A stretch of DNA of 56,071 nt from Euryarchaeota archaeon UBA171 (GCA_002497295.1 DANO01000021.1:1-56071); one strand, 5' to 3'. Counted from the stretch's first letter, positions 46,030-55,362 are shown. Notes: a model not told the origin generated them from the sequence alone. Made by a program: numbers and translations.

Positions 46030-46554
46030 TTATTTTATCCAAGTATCGTTGTCTTCCTCTATGTGAAGCATTACCGGGCTCTCATCACCCATCACTTCTG
46101 TAAAACCATCCATAGTTCTTTTCCAGAGTTCCTGTTCACCACTCCATTTCAACCATCTATCGACAAAGTCAGTGTGCTTCCTGATTTCTTCATCGTCCGA
46201 GAGCCTTTTGAGGATTTCATTTGTTTGAGCAAGTATCGCACCAATGGGCCCATTGAGCATGTAGGTAGTATAGGGATTCCTTTCCTGAATCACTGAGATA
46301 TGGGCTCTCCAAAGGGAGAATATAGCGTCATACATCCATCCTATTAGCAAGACACATCCGATTACAAAGGCTCCTATCGACAGCAATCCCCAATAGGTCA
46401 TCGAAACTCCGAAGAGCTCTGTATTCGAATCAAATCGCCATTTTACGTAGGGCCATGTCAGCAGGGTAAGAGTCGTGACCCAGAAGGCCATAGAAATGAG
46501 GGTTTGGCTTTGTTGGACCCTCCAATAATGGAGCATCACCGTCTTCTTCAGCAT
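46030..46554 (-). CDS. Two-helix membrane protein, unknown
   Basis: A 174-residue protein. Two membrane helices lie near 17-36 and 53-76 (WGLLSIGAFVIGCVLLIGWMY), followed by a soluble helical region and a conserved-looking QERNPYTTYMLN stretch, then an acidic end. No enzyme motif is seen. It sits inside the surface-polymer island between the sulfotransferase and pyruvyltransferase genes, so a role in that process is possible but unsupported. Confidence 0.7.
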   Translation of the reverse strand: MLKKTVMLHYWRVQQSQTLISMAFWVTTLTLLTWPYVKWRFDSNTELFGVSMTYWGLLSIGAFVIGCVLLIGWMYDAIFSLWRAHISVIQERNPYTTYMLNGPIGAILAQTNEILKRLSDDEEIRKHTDFVDRWLKWSGEQELWKRTMDGFTEVMGDESPVMLHIEEDNDTWIK

Positions 46555-46658
46555 GACATTGCCTCGGAGGGTGTGTGTATCACTATTGTGACAAAATTAG
46601 TCAGATTGCTCCTGGATGAAGAAATGACAAGGGGCTCCGTAGACTTAGAGTGGTGTAT

Positions 46659-47684
46659 CTAATTACTTTGATTTTCATCGGTTTTAATGGATATGATGGT
46701 GTTCAGGTGTTTTTCCATTATTGTCAGTCTGAGCTTGAATGTGTTATCATCGCTTAAGGTACCCTCAGACTTGGATGCTGCCCTTAGTGTCCTCTTTGCG
46801 TCATTCATAGCTTTGTTATCCATTCGTTTACCTACCTTGGAGAGTGGTCTAGAACGCAGGCCTTTTTCTACATAAGTTCCTAATTTCCATATCAGACCGG
46901 CTTTTAGATTTTGGAAAGTTCCTGGCCGATTCCTTTTTTTGAGGTAAGCAATTGCCTTTTTGCGATTTTCTGGTATTTTCTGAGAAGCCCAAGAATATTT
47001 GTAGACAAGATGCTGAATTTTTCCGCCCAAAGATCCGGGACCAACAAAAACGGGATCGTATGGGACGTTCATCGAAATTGTCCAATCCAACCATTTGAAG
47101 TGATTGATGGTGCTAGAAGTAGTGATTGGTAGCCAGTTGACCCTGAAAGTGTCAGCAATGATAGCGGCATGCATAGCTCCAGAAAGTACTAATTTTGATC
47201 TTCTTATCGTTTCTATTACTTCTTTTGATTCAATTCTTGGATCAATATATTTGACGCCTGCAGCTTCACAAATGCTATTCCATTCACAATTTTCAGCAGC
47301 CCCATGATGTGGTATGAAAATTATTCCTTCCCTTTCCTCTTCTGGTAAGGGTTGGAATTCTGAAATAAGAGCGAGAAGGATGGCTGTATCAGTACATCCT
47401 TTTTCCTCACTAAGGCCGAGAGCGAGTGCTGTTAGAGGGCCCCTGACGGCTAGGAAATTCCAGTGTTTAGAAGATGAAAGATCTAGAGGGTATCTATAAC
47501 CAGCTCCCGAGCCGATTACGTGATACCTCTTTTTTGAATCTCTATCTCTTCCCAATAATGAGCCGATTCCCAGCAAGGTGTTTTCCGTCTCATTCCACCC
47601 TCCCGGACTCAATCTATCCCAGAACCAAGAGTTCATATCGTCCCCGAAATTACCTCCCATGATTCTTTGATACTCGATATCCAT
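46659..47684 (-). CDS. Polysaccharide pyruvyl transferase-like protein
   Basis: A 341-residue protein. NFGDDMN near the start, the glycine-rich LGIGSLLG and VIGSGAGYR, AVRGPLTA, IPHHGAAE and SGAMHAAIIAD follow the order of ExoV/CsaB-type pyruvyltransferases, which add pyruvate ketals from PEP to surface sugars. The ~80-residue C-terminal tail is basic and helical beyond the family core. Within the cluster it would add charged groups to the same polymer. Confidence 0.88.
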   Translation of the reverse strand: MDIEYQRIMGGNFGDDMNSWFWDRLSPGGWNETENTLLGIGSLLGRDRDSKKRYHVIGSGAGYRYPLDLSSSKHWNFLAVRGPLTALALGLSEEKGCTDTAILLALISEFQPLPEEEREGIIFIPHHGAAENCEWNSICEAAGVKYIDPRIESKEVIETIRRSKLVLSGAMHAAIIADTFRVNWLPITTSSTINHFKWLDWTISMNVPYDPVFVGPGSLGGKIQHLVYKYSWASQKIPENRKKAIAYLKKRNRPGTFQNLKAGLIWKLGTYVEKGLRSRPLSKVGKRMDNKAMNDAKRTLRAASKSEGTLSDDNTFKLRLTIMEKHLNTIISIKTDENQSN

Positions 47685-47903
47685 CTCTCTGATCTCCTAA
47701 TTCACGGGCGCTGGTGGTGGGGGGGCGATTCAGTTGGACAGTTTCTATCATTAAAGGAAAACTGCCTTTGATCCGCCTGAGTATCCAGTCCATGTGGTTT
47801 TTCTAAGGTAGGCAGGGCAGAGATGAGGGTCGCGCCTCAAGCAAATGTAATTCTACGAATTAAATTGGGGATTTCCTTAACGATGTCAAGGTGGTTCTGA
47901 TAT
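47685..47903. other. 219-base gene-free gap in surface-polymer island
   Basis: This spacer lies upstream of the pyruvyltransferase gene and downstream of the glycerophosphotransferase gene, both on the minus strand. It contains no convincing reading frame, tRNA or repeat. A G-rich stretch at 47713-47726 and AT-rich patches are the only notable features; it may contain the pyruvyltransferase promoter. Confidence 0.4.
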
Positions 47904-49190
47904 TCACATATCTTGCGATATATGTTTGAAAACTCTCTCACATGCCTCTCCAGCTATATCTCCTAGGTACAGTTGTTTCATTTTTTCCCGATGATCGGCA
48001 TAAATTGATGGGTTTTCCAAGGCCTCCGCCATAGCCGAAAATAGATCATTGGGGGCGTGGCATATCGGTGGAGGTACCAATTCCTCGTAGTCATCAAGAA
48101 GTCCGTAATTTTTGGTGTATGCCATGAGATCATAAGGTGAAAATACCACTGGTCTGTTTAGAATCAACCAATCTATGTAAGCACTGGAATAATCTGTCAC
48201 AAGAACATCTGATTTGATCATTAGTTCGTTAAGATCTGGCTCATCATCGTGGGTTACGCGCGTAATCCTGTCGGATGTAGGCTCAGGGGTGGTCGACACC
48301 CAATGGGGCCTAATAATGAGTTTGGCATCATTTTCCACCAGAAATTCATGCATCCTCCTTTCGTCTATTTTAGGATGCATGAGTATTGATTCTTGATCAT
48401 GAGCGTCTCCTTTTCCAACCCTGAACGTAGGAGCATATAGGATCGTTCTGCCGTTATTCTTTTTTTTGTTGGCTTTTTTATGCGAATAGAGCTTGTCATT
48501 TCTTGGATTTCCTGAGATAATGAATCGATTTTCAGGTATTCCGAAGGCCTTGGTATAAATTTTAAGTTCATACTCAGATGCTACAAAGAAGCGGTCTATC
48601 TTATGTATCCACTTCATGAAAATTCTCCAAGTAGGGCCATAATCATCGGATGTTCGTTGACTAGTTTTTAGTAATCCAATTTTTTTTAATGGTACCCCGT
48701 GCCAAAGTTGATTCACTTTTATGGATGGTATCCATGGCATCTTGCACAAATCCTGATATCCAAATGAAATAACCGCCTGCTCCGCTCTTAGATAGAGGAA
48801 CGAGGCCCTGAAGCTAGGGGACATCACGACTTTGCCAGGGTATTTTTCCTCAATCTGTCTGTAAACTTCTTTGTTATTGGTAAACCACACGGCCCTGATC
48901 GGTTCATCATTGACTTGGGTGTACTCAAATAAAGACCTCGAGTTATCGGAGAAATGCTTGCCTTCATTGGAGCCAAAAATGACCAGATTCGCTTCTTTTG
49001 GAACAATCCAACTTAACCCTCTGAACAACCATGTCCACGGGCCAAAGTAGAGAGCCCAGTACACAGCCCATGGCATGTAGGAGGAAAAAAACCGCTTCAA
49101 AAGTAAGTGGGTCCTGAGGAGAGGGGGCACTTTGCCAGGGTTTACGTCTTCCAAACTATCCTTCCTCCTTTGGGTTCCTGACATAGACAT
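47904..49190 (-). CDS. CDP-glycerol glycerophosphotransferase (TagB/TagF-like)
   Basis: A 428-residue protein. Family landmarks are NLVIFGSNEGKHFSDNSR, LWHGVPLKKIG, ISGNPRNDKLYS, ILYAPTFR, IIRPHWVST and SDVLVTDYSSAYIDW near residues 325-345. In Gram-positive bacteria such enzymes polymerise poly-glycerophosphate teichoic acids at the membrane. In this archaeon the donor could be another CDP-alcohol. An ATG at 49184 is an alternative start. It is divergent from the nucleotidyltransferase gene, 89 bases away. Confidence 0.92.
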   Translation of the reverse strand: MSMSGTQRRKDSLEDVNPGKVPPLLRTHLLLKRFFSSYMPWAVYWALYFGPWTWLFRGLSWIVPKEANLVIFGSNEGKHFSDNSRSLFEYTQVNDEPIRAVWFTNNKEVYRQIEEKYPGKVVMSPSFRASFLYLRAEQAVISFGYQDLCKMPWIPSIKVNQLWHGVPLKKIGLLKTSQRTSDDYGPTWRIFMKWIHKIDRFFVASEYELKIYTKAFGIPENRFIISGNPRNDKLYSHKKANKKKNNGRTILYAPTFRVGKGDAHDQESILMHPKIDERRMHEFLVENDAKLIIRPHWVSTTPEPTSDRITRVTHDDEPDLNELMIKSDVLVTDYSSAYIDWLILNRPVVFSPYDLMAYTKNYGLLDDYEELVPPPICHAPNDLFSAMAEALENPSIYADHREKMKQLYLGDIAGEACERVFKHISQDM

Positions 49191-49279
49191 GTCTTAGAGA
49201 CTGCCTATCCAAAATGTTGACAATAGGGTTTGCCCCGAGACTACTCTGATCGCCTATGTGTTGTCAATGATGTGAGACC

Positions 49280-50044
49280 ATGCCAGTTGATACGCTGAAA
49301 GTCATAATCCTCGCAGCAGGTATGTCCTCCAGATTGGGGGAGTTGACCGTGCAACTACCAAAGTCATGTCTTCCTATCGATGGTAGAATCACGATGTTGG
49401 AGAGGAATTTACAAATTCTGGAACAGTGTGGTTTTGAGAGCGCTGTGGTTGTGACTGGTCATGCTGGGAGTGTGATTGAAGACTTCGTAAAACACAGAGT
49501 CTCTAGTATGCATATAGAAACTTTGAGTAATAACGAATTTGCAACCATGAATAACATTTACACTTGTTATCTTGTAAGGGATATTTTGGATGATAGTACC
49601 CTTATCATGAACTCAGACCTAGTCGTAAGCAAGAGGATAATTCAGCTTGCTGTCGACAGAATGAAGGTTAGTGAAAAAAGCTTCATGATGGTTGACGATC
49701 ACAACCAAGTTGACGAAGAGTCGATGAAGGTTTATGTAAACACCAACGGCATAGTTACACGAGTCAACAAATCCCTCGATATCGAGGAGAGCGCAGGTGA
49801 ATATATTGGAATCCTGAGGCTTTCCAAAACAGATATAGTAGAATTCGTGAAAAGCACTGAGGATATTTTGAGAAATGGAGGGACTGATATGTATTACGAA
49901 GATGCAATCGACAGAGCCACGGGCAAGTTAGCAGTATATTGTGTTAGCACCGATGGGGTTCTGTGGACTGAAATAGACACTCTTAGTGATTACAATGCCG
50001 CCATACAAATCGCAAATGATCTGAGATCTGAGATCATGACTTGA
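49280..50044 (+). CDS. Sugar/alcohol-phosphate nucleotidyltransferase (LicC-like)
   Basis: A 254-residue NTP transferase. The signature LAAGMSSRLG (11-20) with Lys28 (LPKSCLP) binds the nucleotide, and MNSDLVV supplies a metal-binding Asp. WTEIDTLSDYNAA holds the second metal site. Length and the missing left-hand helix domain suggest the short phosphocholine/CDP-alcohol cytidylyltransferase-like class, but a sugar-1-phosphate substrate is equally possible. Its position beside the CDP-glycerol transferase suggests it may make the activated donor. Confidence 0.88.
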   Translation: MPVDTLKVIILAAGMSSRLGELTVQLPKSCLPIDGRITMLERNLQILEQCGFESAVVVTGHAGSVIEDFVKHRVSSMHIETLSNNEFATMNNIYTCYLVRDILDDSTLIMNSDLVVSKRIIQLAVDRMKVSEKSFMMVDDHNQVDEESMKVYVNTNGIVTRVNKSLDIEESAGEYIGILRLSKTDIVEFVKSTEDILRNGGTDMYYEDAIDRATGKLAVYCVSTDGVLWTEIDTLSDYNAAIQIANDLRSEIMT

Positions 50045-50098
50045 ACTCGTTAAACATCTAAAGTTAATGTAAAGTCCATATCGTGTATCGCCGGGGCG

Positions 50099-50494
50099 GT
50101 GTTAACGTCGGTGATTAATGTGGATGCAAACGAGGTGAATTCCGTAGATCACAAAAAGAGATTGTCCAGTTTTCCAAAAGAGACGCTTGTTGAAGAAGTG
50201 CTCAAAACTTGGGATGATTTGGCAGCTTCCGAGGCCGAGTTAAACGAGGCGCTAATCAAGGCAAGGCAACTAGAGGTTGAAATCGCCAAAATGAGGGGGG
50301 TTCGGGGGATATCCTCGACCAAGGTAGAAATGGCAGATAGAATCAAACAATTGGAAAGTGAAATTTCCATCTTATCTGTGAAAGAAGGCAAAGGAAGAGG
50401 GGGGGATGAAGAGTTGGCGCGTCTCAGGGAAAAAGAAGAGACTCTGCTAACGGCCCTGTTGGATCTTGAGCGGGAGTTCGCTTGTTCTCAATGA
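50099..50494 (+). CDS. Small coiled-coil protein
   Basis: A 131-residue protein that is mostly coiled coil (residues ~40-130), starting at GTG 50099 with no ATG start available upstream. It has heptad-like Leu/Ile spacing and high Glu/Lys content, and no membrane helix. It ends 24 bases before the convergent GGGP synthase. It may be a structural or assembly partner of the neighbouring polymer genes, without further support. Confidence 0.6.
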   Translation: MLTSVINVDANEVNSVDHKKRLSSFPKETLVEEVLKTWDDLAASEAELNEALIKARQLEVEIAKMRGVRGISSTKVEMADRIKQLESEISILSVKEGKGRGGDEELARLREKEETLLTALLDLEREFACSQ

Positions 50495-50518
50495 GTGCCG
50501 TCGCAGATAAAATCAGGC

Positions 50519-51316
50519 CTAATCAGTAAATCGCATGGATATTATGAGTTCGGATAGCACTTCCCGGAGCTCGTCCGCATCTGCGTATTCCTCGCCCAGT
50601 GTACCTGTTACAATCCAATCGGCACCGGCCTCTACCGCAGTTCTGGCAGTGGCACCGTCTCTAATGCCGCCCCCCACCACGATGGGTATGTCGGTACTGC
50701 TACGAGCGGCGGAGATGAGATCTGGAGAAACTGGTGTCGATGCCCCGCTTCCTGCCTCCAAATATAGTAGCTTGAAATCGAACAATTCAGCCGCTGCTGC
50801 ATATGATGCCACTCTCCCCACATCTTCGGGTTTGATCAAATCCGCTTTGCCCACTTCGCCTGCTTTTCCGCCTGGTGCACATATCACATAGCCCATAGAT
50901 ATCGGTTCAATTCCTACTTTTTTGATGAAAGGCGCGCCTGCGACTTGCTCTCCGATCAAGAACCTTGGATCTGTGCTGTTCATCAGCATCATGAAGGTGA
51001 TTCCATCAGCATTGGGGGACAGTGCGTTTGCCCCCTGGGGGAAGAGTATGATGGGTATTCTCTCTTGGTTTTGTGCATCGGAATCTTGAGTTGCTGCCCA
51101 CTCTATCAGTTCCAATGCTTCTTTGATTGCCACTACAGTTCGATCCACGTTATCTGAATCTGTGCCAGACGAGCCTCCTATCAGGATCATTGAAGATCCT
51201 GCCATCGCGCCTGCAATCGCGCGTTTTGCAGCGACATCAGGGGATTGGTCAGCCGGATCTATGAGCAAGGCGTGCCTTGGGATATTTCTACGCACTATGC
51301 TCTCAACGCCGACCAC
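50519..51316 (-). CDS. Geranylgeranylglyceryl phosphate synthase
   Basis: A 265-residue TIM-barrel prenyltransferase that makes the first ether bond of archaeal lipids from glycerol-1-phosphate and geranylgeranyl diphosphate. Landmarks are LLIDPADQSP, IGGSSGTDS, IILFPQGANALS, MLMNSTDP, YLEAGSGAS and VVGGGIRDGA. It is therefore good evidence for archaeal membrane lipids. It follows the V4R-like gene with a 24-base gap on the same strand. Confidence 0.95.
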   Translation of the reverse strand: MVGVESIVRRNIPRHALLIDPADQSPDVAAKRAIAGAMAGSSMILIGGSSGTDSDNVDRTVVAIKEALELIEWAATQDSDAQNQERIPIILFPQGANALSPNADGITFMMLMNSTDPRFLIGEQVAGAPFIKKVGIEPISMGYVICAPGGKAGEVGKADLIKPEDVGRVASYAAAAELFDFKLLYLEAGSGASTPVSPDLISAARSSTDIPIVVGGGIRDGATARTAVEAGADWIVTGTLGEEYADADELREVLSELIISMRFTD

Positions 51317-51340
51317 GTGTTTGCAGAGGGGACAATGGTA

Positions 51341-51967
51341 TTAGGAGTATTTCGGGGATTCTAAAAATTCTCTCGCATCTTCGATTCCCTTTTCGAGTTC
51401 GACTGAAACGGTTTCATGTGGGTCTTTTCCGAGCCAGATCGAGGTTTCTAATGCTGTTTTCGTTTGAATTGGTTTCTTGGACCAATACTCACACGTTCCA
51501 TCGCCCCTGGATAGGCACTTTTCTTCACTGCAGGGGCATGAAAATGAGGCTCCGAACCATTTTTCTGACTCTTTGAATTCTGGTTCATAGATATAATCGA
51601 AAACAATTGGATCGTTGGATATCTGCCCCGCGCCAACAATTTGGAAGGTCTTGTCCGTGATTAGAATTAGGGAGCTCCGCAAGTGAATCAAAGCCCCACG
51701 TTCTGCAGATTCGATTCCTAGGGCTCTTGAAATCCACATGCCCCGAACAAATGTGTTCATATCCACGTCTCGAGGAAAGTGTCTAACCAAAATTTTCAGG
51801 ATTGGATGGGAGTTCATTTTTGATCCGGGTTGCAAAGATTGGGAAAGACCGATTTCTGGTTCTTCGGTGATTATGTGAATTTGTACGTCATCTTCACTAA
51901 CCAGTGCCTCAAGAGCAAATGCCAGATGTCGGATTGTAATTCCTTTCACCAAAATTCTCATGATCAT
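51341..51967 (-). CDS. V4R-like cysteine-containing domain protein
   Basis: About 208 residues from ATG 51967, which overlaps the ferredoxin stop (ATGA); the longer version from 52021 overlaps it further. The middle part is alpha/beta. The stretch CPCSEEKCLSRGDGTCEYW resembles the cysteine end of V4R (4-vinyl reductase-like) domains, usually small-ligand binding. Several Cys could bind metal or an Fe-S cluster. Coupled to a ferredoxin gene, it may be an electron-transfer-linked sensor or reductase, but this is inference. Confidence 0.72.
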   Translation of the reverse strand: MIMRILVKGITIRHLAFALEALVSEDDVQIHIITEEPEIGLSQSLQPGSKMNSHPILKILVRHFPRDVDMNTFVRGMWISRALGIESAERGALIHLRSSLILITDKTFQIVGAGQISNDPIVFDYIYEPEFKESEKWFGASFSCPCSEEKCLSRGDGTCEYWSKKPIQTKTALETSIWLGKDPHETVSVELEKGIEDAREFLESPKYS

Positions 51968-52191
51968 ACTTCCATGATTGAAAGTGCGTGGACGGGGCAG
52001 GTGGGTATACAGATCTCGCAATGCGTACAGGATTCTTCTCGGATTGCTATTATGGGAGGCTCTAAAATTAATACATCAATGGGGCATGCTGCTATGCATG
52101 CGGCGCAGCCAAAACATCTGAGCTCATCAAGAACTAGATTATGTCCGGGCGACCTCGCCATGAAGATCTCACGTTGAACATCCTTTTTCAT
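51964..52191 (-). CDS. Two-cluster [4Fe-4S] ferredoxin
   Basis: A 75-residue protein with two canonical cluster motifs, CFGCAACIAACP and CTHCEICIPTCP, each giving three Cys plus the distant Cys. It transfers low-potential electrons. The first ATG used may be internal (ATG at 52161), since the N-terminal eleven residues are not needed for the fold. Its stop overlaps the V4R-like start by 4 bases. Confidence 0.93.
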   Translation of the reverse strand: MKKDVQREIFMARSPGHNLVLDELRCFGCAACIAACPIDVLILEPPIIAIREESCTHCEICIPTCPVHALSIMEV

Positions 52192-52405
52192 TGATACCCA
52201 CCCCCCGTCTTCCAGTGGAGGTTACAATTCATTTTGTTTGATGTAACAATTAGTAACTCAATAATCATAAACCAGAATCCATATTGAGAATTAATTGCTG
52301 ATAATTATCTCAATTTATTTTTTCTTGGTTCAAATGAATTATAATTCTACTAGAAATTAGGGGGTGGGTCCGAGGTTTCATGAACTCCGGCTCGAATAAC
52401 AAAGC
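52192..52405. other. AT-rich divergent intergenic region
   Basis: This 214-base spacer separates the divergent ferredoxin and nuclease genes. It is very AT-rich between 52221 and 52346. TGAATTATAATTCT at 52335-52348 is a good + strand TATA candidate for the nuclease gene and includes an inverted repeat (GAATTATAATTC). No RNA gene or reading frame is evident. Confidence 0.45.
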
Positions 52406-53677
52406 ATGCCCAGAGTATGGCTCCACTTTCTAGGGGGTGCGAGGGAAGTTGGAAACGTGGGTTGTACTATCGAAACGCACGGAACTGAAAGAATTTTGAT
52501 TGATTATGGGCTAGCAGCTTCGAGGCCCCCCAGATATCCATCCCCCTCGCCCCATGTGAATAATGCAATAATTACGCATGCACATATCGATCACATCGGC
52601 ATGGCACCGTGGTTGGTAGGCCACCATAATGCCAAACTACACGCCACTCCTCTTGTAGCGGATTTGTCCGGAATCATGTGGAGAGACACCTACAAAGTTT
52701 CCAGCATAGAGGGCTATCCCCTGACATGGGATAAGAGAGATATCGACGATGCCCTCGACTCCTGGCAAACCCACGATCATGGTGAGGCATTCGAATTGGA
52801 CGGATGGAACTGCACGCTCCATCTCGCAGGCCACGTTCCTGGGGCTTCCATGGTCGAACTGAGGAAGGAAGATCTGACAATACTCTGGACAGGAGATATC
52901 GATACACGAAACAGTCCAAATGTCCTCGGCGCCAAACCCATCAAATGCGACATCCTGGTCATGGAGGCAACATACGCCGCAAGAGATCACAACGATAGAT
53001 TAGAAGAAGAAAAGAGACTCGTTGAAAGAGTTCAGGAAATACGATCTCGCGGCGGTACTGCCATTATTCCCAGTTTCGCCTCAGGAAGAGGCCAAGACAT
53101 CATCAAGATTCTCTATGAGAACGATCCTTCGCTGAATGTACATTATGATGGAATGGGAACGAGAATATCCCAAATCTGGATCGATAACCCATCCTATCTG
53201 AGTGACCCTTCTGCCTTTGAGAGAGCATATCGCTGGTCAAAAAGAGTGCGTGGAAAGTCGGATCGCTTCAAAGCTCTAGAGGCCGACGTGATTGTTACCA
53301 CATCTGGTATGCTAGACGGCGGCCCTGCAATATGGTATCTTAATCGTCTTAGACACGATTCTGCCAATGCAATCTTCCTCACGGGGTATCAGGCAGATCG
53401 TTCCGGCGGAAGGTCACTCTTGGATACCGGGATGCTTCCAATTTTTGGAAAAATGACGAAAATAGATCTAGAAATAGATCGGTTCGACCTCTCGAACCAT
53501 GCTGGGAAAACCGAATTAATTCAATTTGCTCTAGACTGCAAACCGAAGCACCTCGTTCTATTCCACACTCCTGACGAGGATGTTGATGACTTCGCAAGAA
53601 GCTTCGGCGAGACTCCCCCGTTTCAGATAATAATACCTGAAAATGGCAGAGACACGGTCATCGATACTGACGCATGA
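52406..53677 (+). CDS. Beta-CASP metallo-beta-lactamase nuclease (aCPSF2-type)
   Basis: A 423-residue RNA-processing enzyme. The zinc motif is THAHIDHIG (58-63 HAHIDH), with LAGHVPGASMV and WTGDIDTRN further on, and the beta-CASP motifs appear in SFASGRGQDI, TTSGMLDGGPA and ATYAARDH. The length and lack of N-terminal KH domains fit archaeal CPSF2 rather than aCPSF1. These enzymes cleave RNA endonucleolytically and degrade it 5'-3'. Start is ATG 52406, just after an AT-rich promoter region. Confidence 0.92.
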   Translation: MPRVWLHFLGGAREVGNVGCTIETHGTERILIDYGLAASRPPRYPSPSPHVNNAIITHAHIDHIGMAPWLVGHHNAKLHATPLVADLSGIMWRDTYKVSSIEGYPLTWDKRDIDDALDSWQTHDHGEAFELDGWNCTLHLAGHVPGASMVELRKEDLTILWTGDIDTRNSPNVLGAKPIKCDILVMEATYAARDHNDRLEEEKRLVERVQEIRSRGGTAIIPSFASGRGQDIIKILYENDPSLNVHYDGMGTRISQIWIDNPSYLSDPSAFERAYRWSKRVRGKSDRFKALEADVIVTTSGMLDGGPAIWYLNRLRHDSANAIFLTGYQADRSGGRSLLDTGMLPIFGKMTKIDLEIDRFDLSNHAGKTELIQFALDCKPKHLVLFHTPDEDVDDFARSFGETPPFQIIIPENGRDTVIDTDA

Positions 53678-53745
53678 CAGACGAATCGTTGATATGCCGT
53701 ATAGGTATAAGCGTCGACTAAGAGGCTTCCTCAGGAGACTAAATT

Positions 53746-55296
53746 ATGAGCGCAGTAGACAACATACTAGACAGAACATTCGGACTCAGCGCCAATGGCG
53801 TAACCGCATCATCAGAGATCAGAGCAGGGATAACCACCTTCCTAACGATGGCTTACATCCTGTTCGTGAACCCGTCGATGCTTGCCCTAACAGGCATACC
53901 CTTCGATGACGCTTTGTTCGCGACCGCGATCGCAGCATTCGTAGGATGCATAGTCATGGGATTATGGGCCAATCTGCCCTTCGCCCTCGCTCCGGGAATG
54001 GGCTTGAACGCCTATTTCACATTCACAGTCGTAGGAACTGTGTGGGACCAAGGCGACGGGATGCTAGGCGAGACAGTCGTACCGAGCGGAATCCCTGGAG
54101 TCGACTGGCACATGGGTGCCTGGGAAGTAGCCCTACTCGCTGTTTTCCTCGAAGGGGTCCTATTCCTGATTCTCTCCCTCCCACAGGTAGGCGCTAGAAC
54201 GGCTATGATCAACGCCATACCAAAGGACCTCAAGATCGCAACAGGAGCCGGAATCGGATCCTTCCTAGCAATCATCGGCCTCAGAGAGATAGGTGTCGTC
54301 TGGGATGACCCAGCGACCCTGGTGAACATCGGGCCTCATGAGACGTGGGGCCTAGATCACGGGGCATTGATCGGAATGCTCGGATTGGTGCTAATCACGG
54401 TCCTCATGGCGCGGGGTATCAAGGGCGCCATGATCTGGGGCATAATGGGAGCCTCGGTCTGGGGCTGGATATTCGAGGCATACGATCCATACAACGACCC
54501 CTCAGGATATGGGGGAGCTGGATGGAACTGCCCACCCACAGCCCAAACAGGAGACGCATGCATGTACTCATCTGCACCCGACCCCGGGTCCATCGTGAGC
54601 ATGCCATCACTGCCAGAGGAGACCCTGTTCGCCGTATTCTCGAGCGACACCCTCTCTGCAGTGGCCGACAACATGGACATATTCCTGCTCGTACTCATTG
54701 CTTTCTTCTTCGTCGATGTCTTCGATACCGCTGGCACCCTCTACTCAGTAGGCCGTCAGGCCGGCTACGTTGACGCTGACGACCAGCTCATGAACAGCGA
54801 CGAGGCATTCATGTCGGATGCAGCAGCGACAATCGTCGGAGCCCTCGCGGGAACCAGCACCACAACGACCTACATCGAGTCGGGTGCAGGTGTAGAAGAG
54901 GGCGGCAAGACCGGCCTCGTGGCCGTCACAGTCGGCGTTCTGATGCTGTCCGGCCTTTTCCTGTCCGACCTGTTCCAGGCCATACCGACCTATGCGGGGG
55001 CCTGTGCTCTGGTGATCATCGGCGCCATGATGATGAAATCGGTCGTTGACATCGACTGGAATGACAACGAGATGGTTCTTCCAGCGTTCCTAACGATCGT
55101 GCTCATGCCTTTCACCTACTCGATAGCAGACGGAATCGCATGGGGCGTCATCACATACGTCGCCATCAAGATCGGTACGCAGAAGACCAGTGAAATCAAT
55201 CCAGTCATGTGGGGGATTGCCGTACTCATGACCATGTTCTATCTAGGACCTGGTGATCAGACCACCTTTGAGGCAATCTTCAGTGCGATATTTTGA
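53746..55296 (+). CDS. AzgA-like purine permease (NCS2-type)
   Basis: A 516-residue transporter with ~12 membrane helices. The N-terminal RAGITTFLTMAYILFVNP and APGMGLNAYF motifs and the later FVDVFDTAGTLY and GTSTTTTYIESGAGVEEGG segments are typical of AzgA-like hypoxanthine/guanine/adenine permeases. It takes purine bases up with ions. It lies upstream of apt, so the imported base could feed salvage directly. Codons end in C more often than in many neighbours, which suggests high expression. Confidence 0.93.
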   Translation: MSAVDNILDRTFGLSANGVTASSEIRAGITTFLTMAYILFVNPSMLALTGIPFDDALFATAIAAFVGCIVMGLWANLPFALAPGMGLNAYFTFTVVGTVWDQGDGMLGETVVPSGIPGVDWHMGAWEVALLAVFLEGVLFLILSLPQVGARTAMINAIPKDLKIATGAGIGSFLAIIGLREIGVVWDDPATLVNIGPHETWGLDHGALIGMLGLVLITVLMARGIKGAMIWGIMGASVWGWIFEAYDPYNDPSGYGGAGWNCPPTAQTGDACMYSSAPDPGSIVSMPSLPEETLFAVFSSDTLSAVADNMDIFLLVLIAFFFVDVFDTAGTLYSVGRQAGYVDADDQLMNSDEAFMSDAAATIVGALAGTSTTTTYIESGAGVEEGGKTGLVAVTVGVLMLSGLFLSDLFQAIPTYAGACALVIIGAMMMKSVVDIDWNDNEMVLPAFLTIVLMPFTYSIADGIAWGVITYVAIKIGTQKTSEINPVMWGIAVLMTMFYLGPGDQTTFEAIFSAIF

Positions 55297-55320
55297 GTGG
55301 TGAAGAAATAACCCGAACCG

Positions 55321-55344
55321 CCCTGGGGCCATTGTGCCCCAGGG
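55321..55344 (+). terminator. Strong hairpin between permease gene and apt
   Basis: CCCTGGGGC and GCCCCAGGG form a perfect 9-base stem with a 6-base loop (CATTGT), extended by a G-T pair. It lies 25 bases after the permease stop and 18 bases before the apt ATG, with no following T run. It could be a terminator, an RNA-stability element, or a leader structure controlling apt. Confidence 0.55.
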
Positions 55345-55362
55345 TGGCACAAAGGTGGTATC

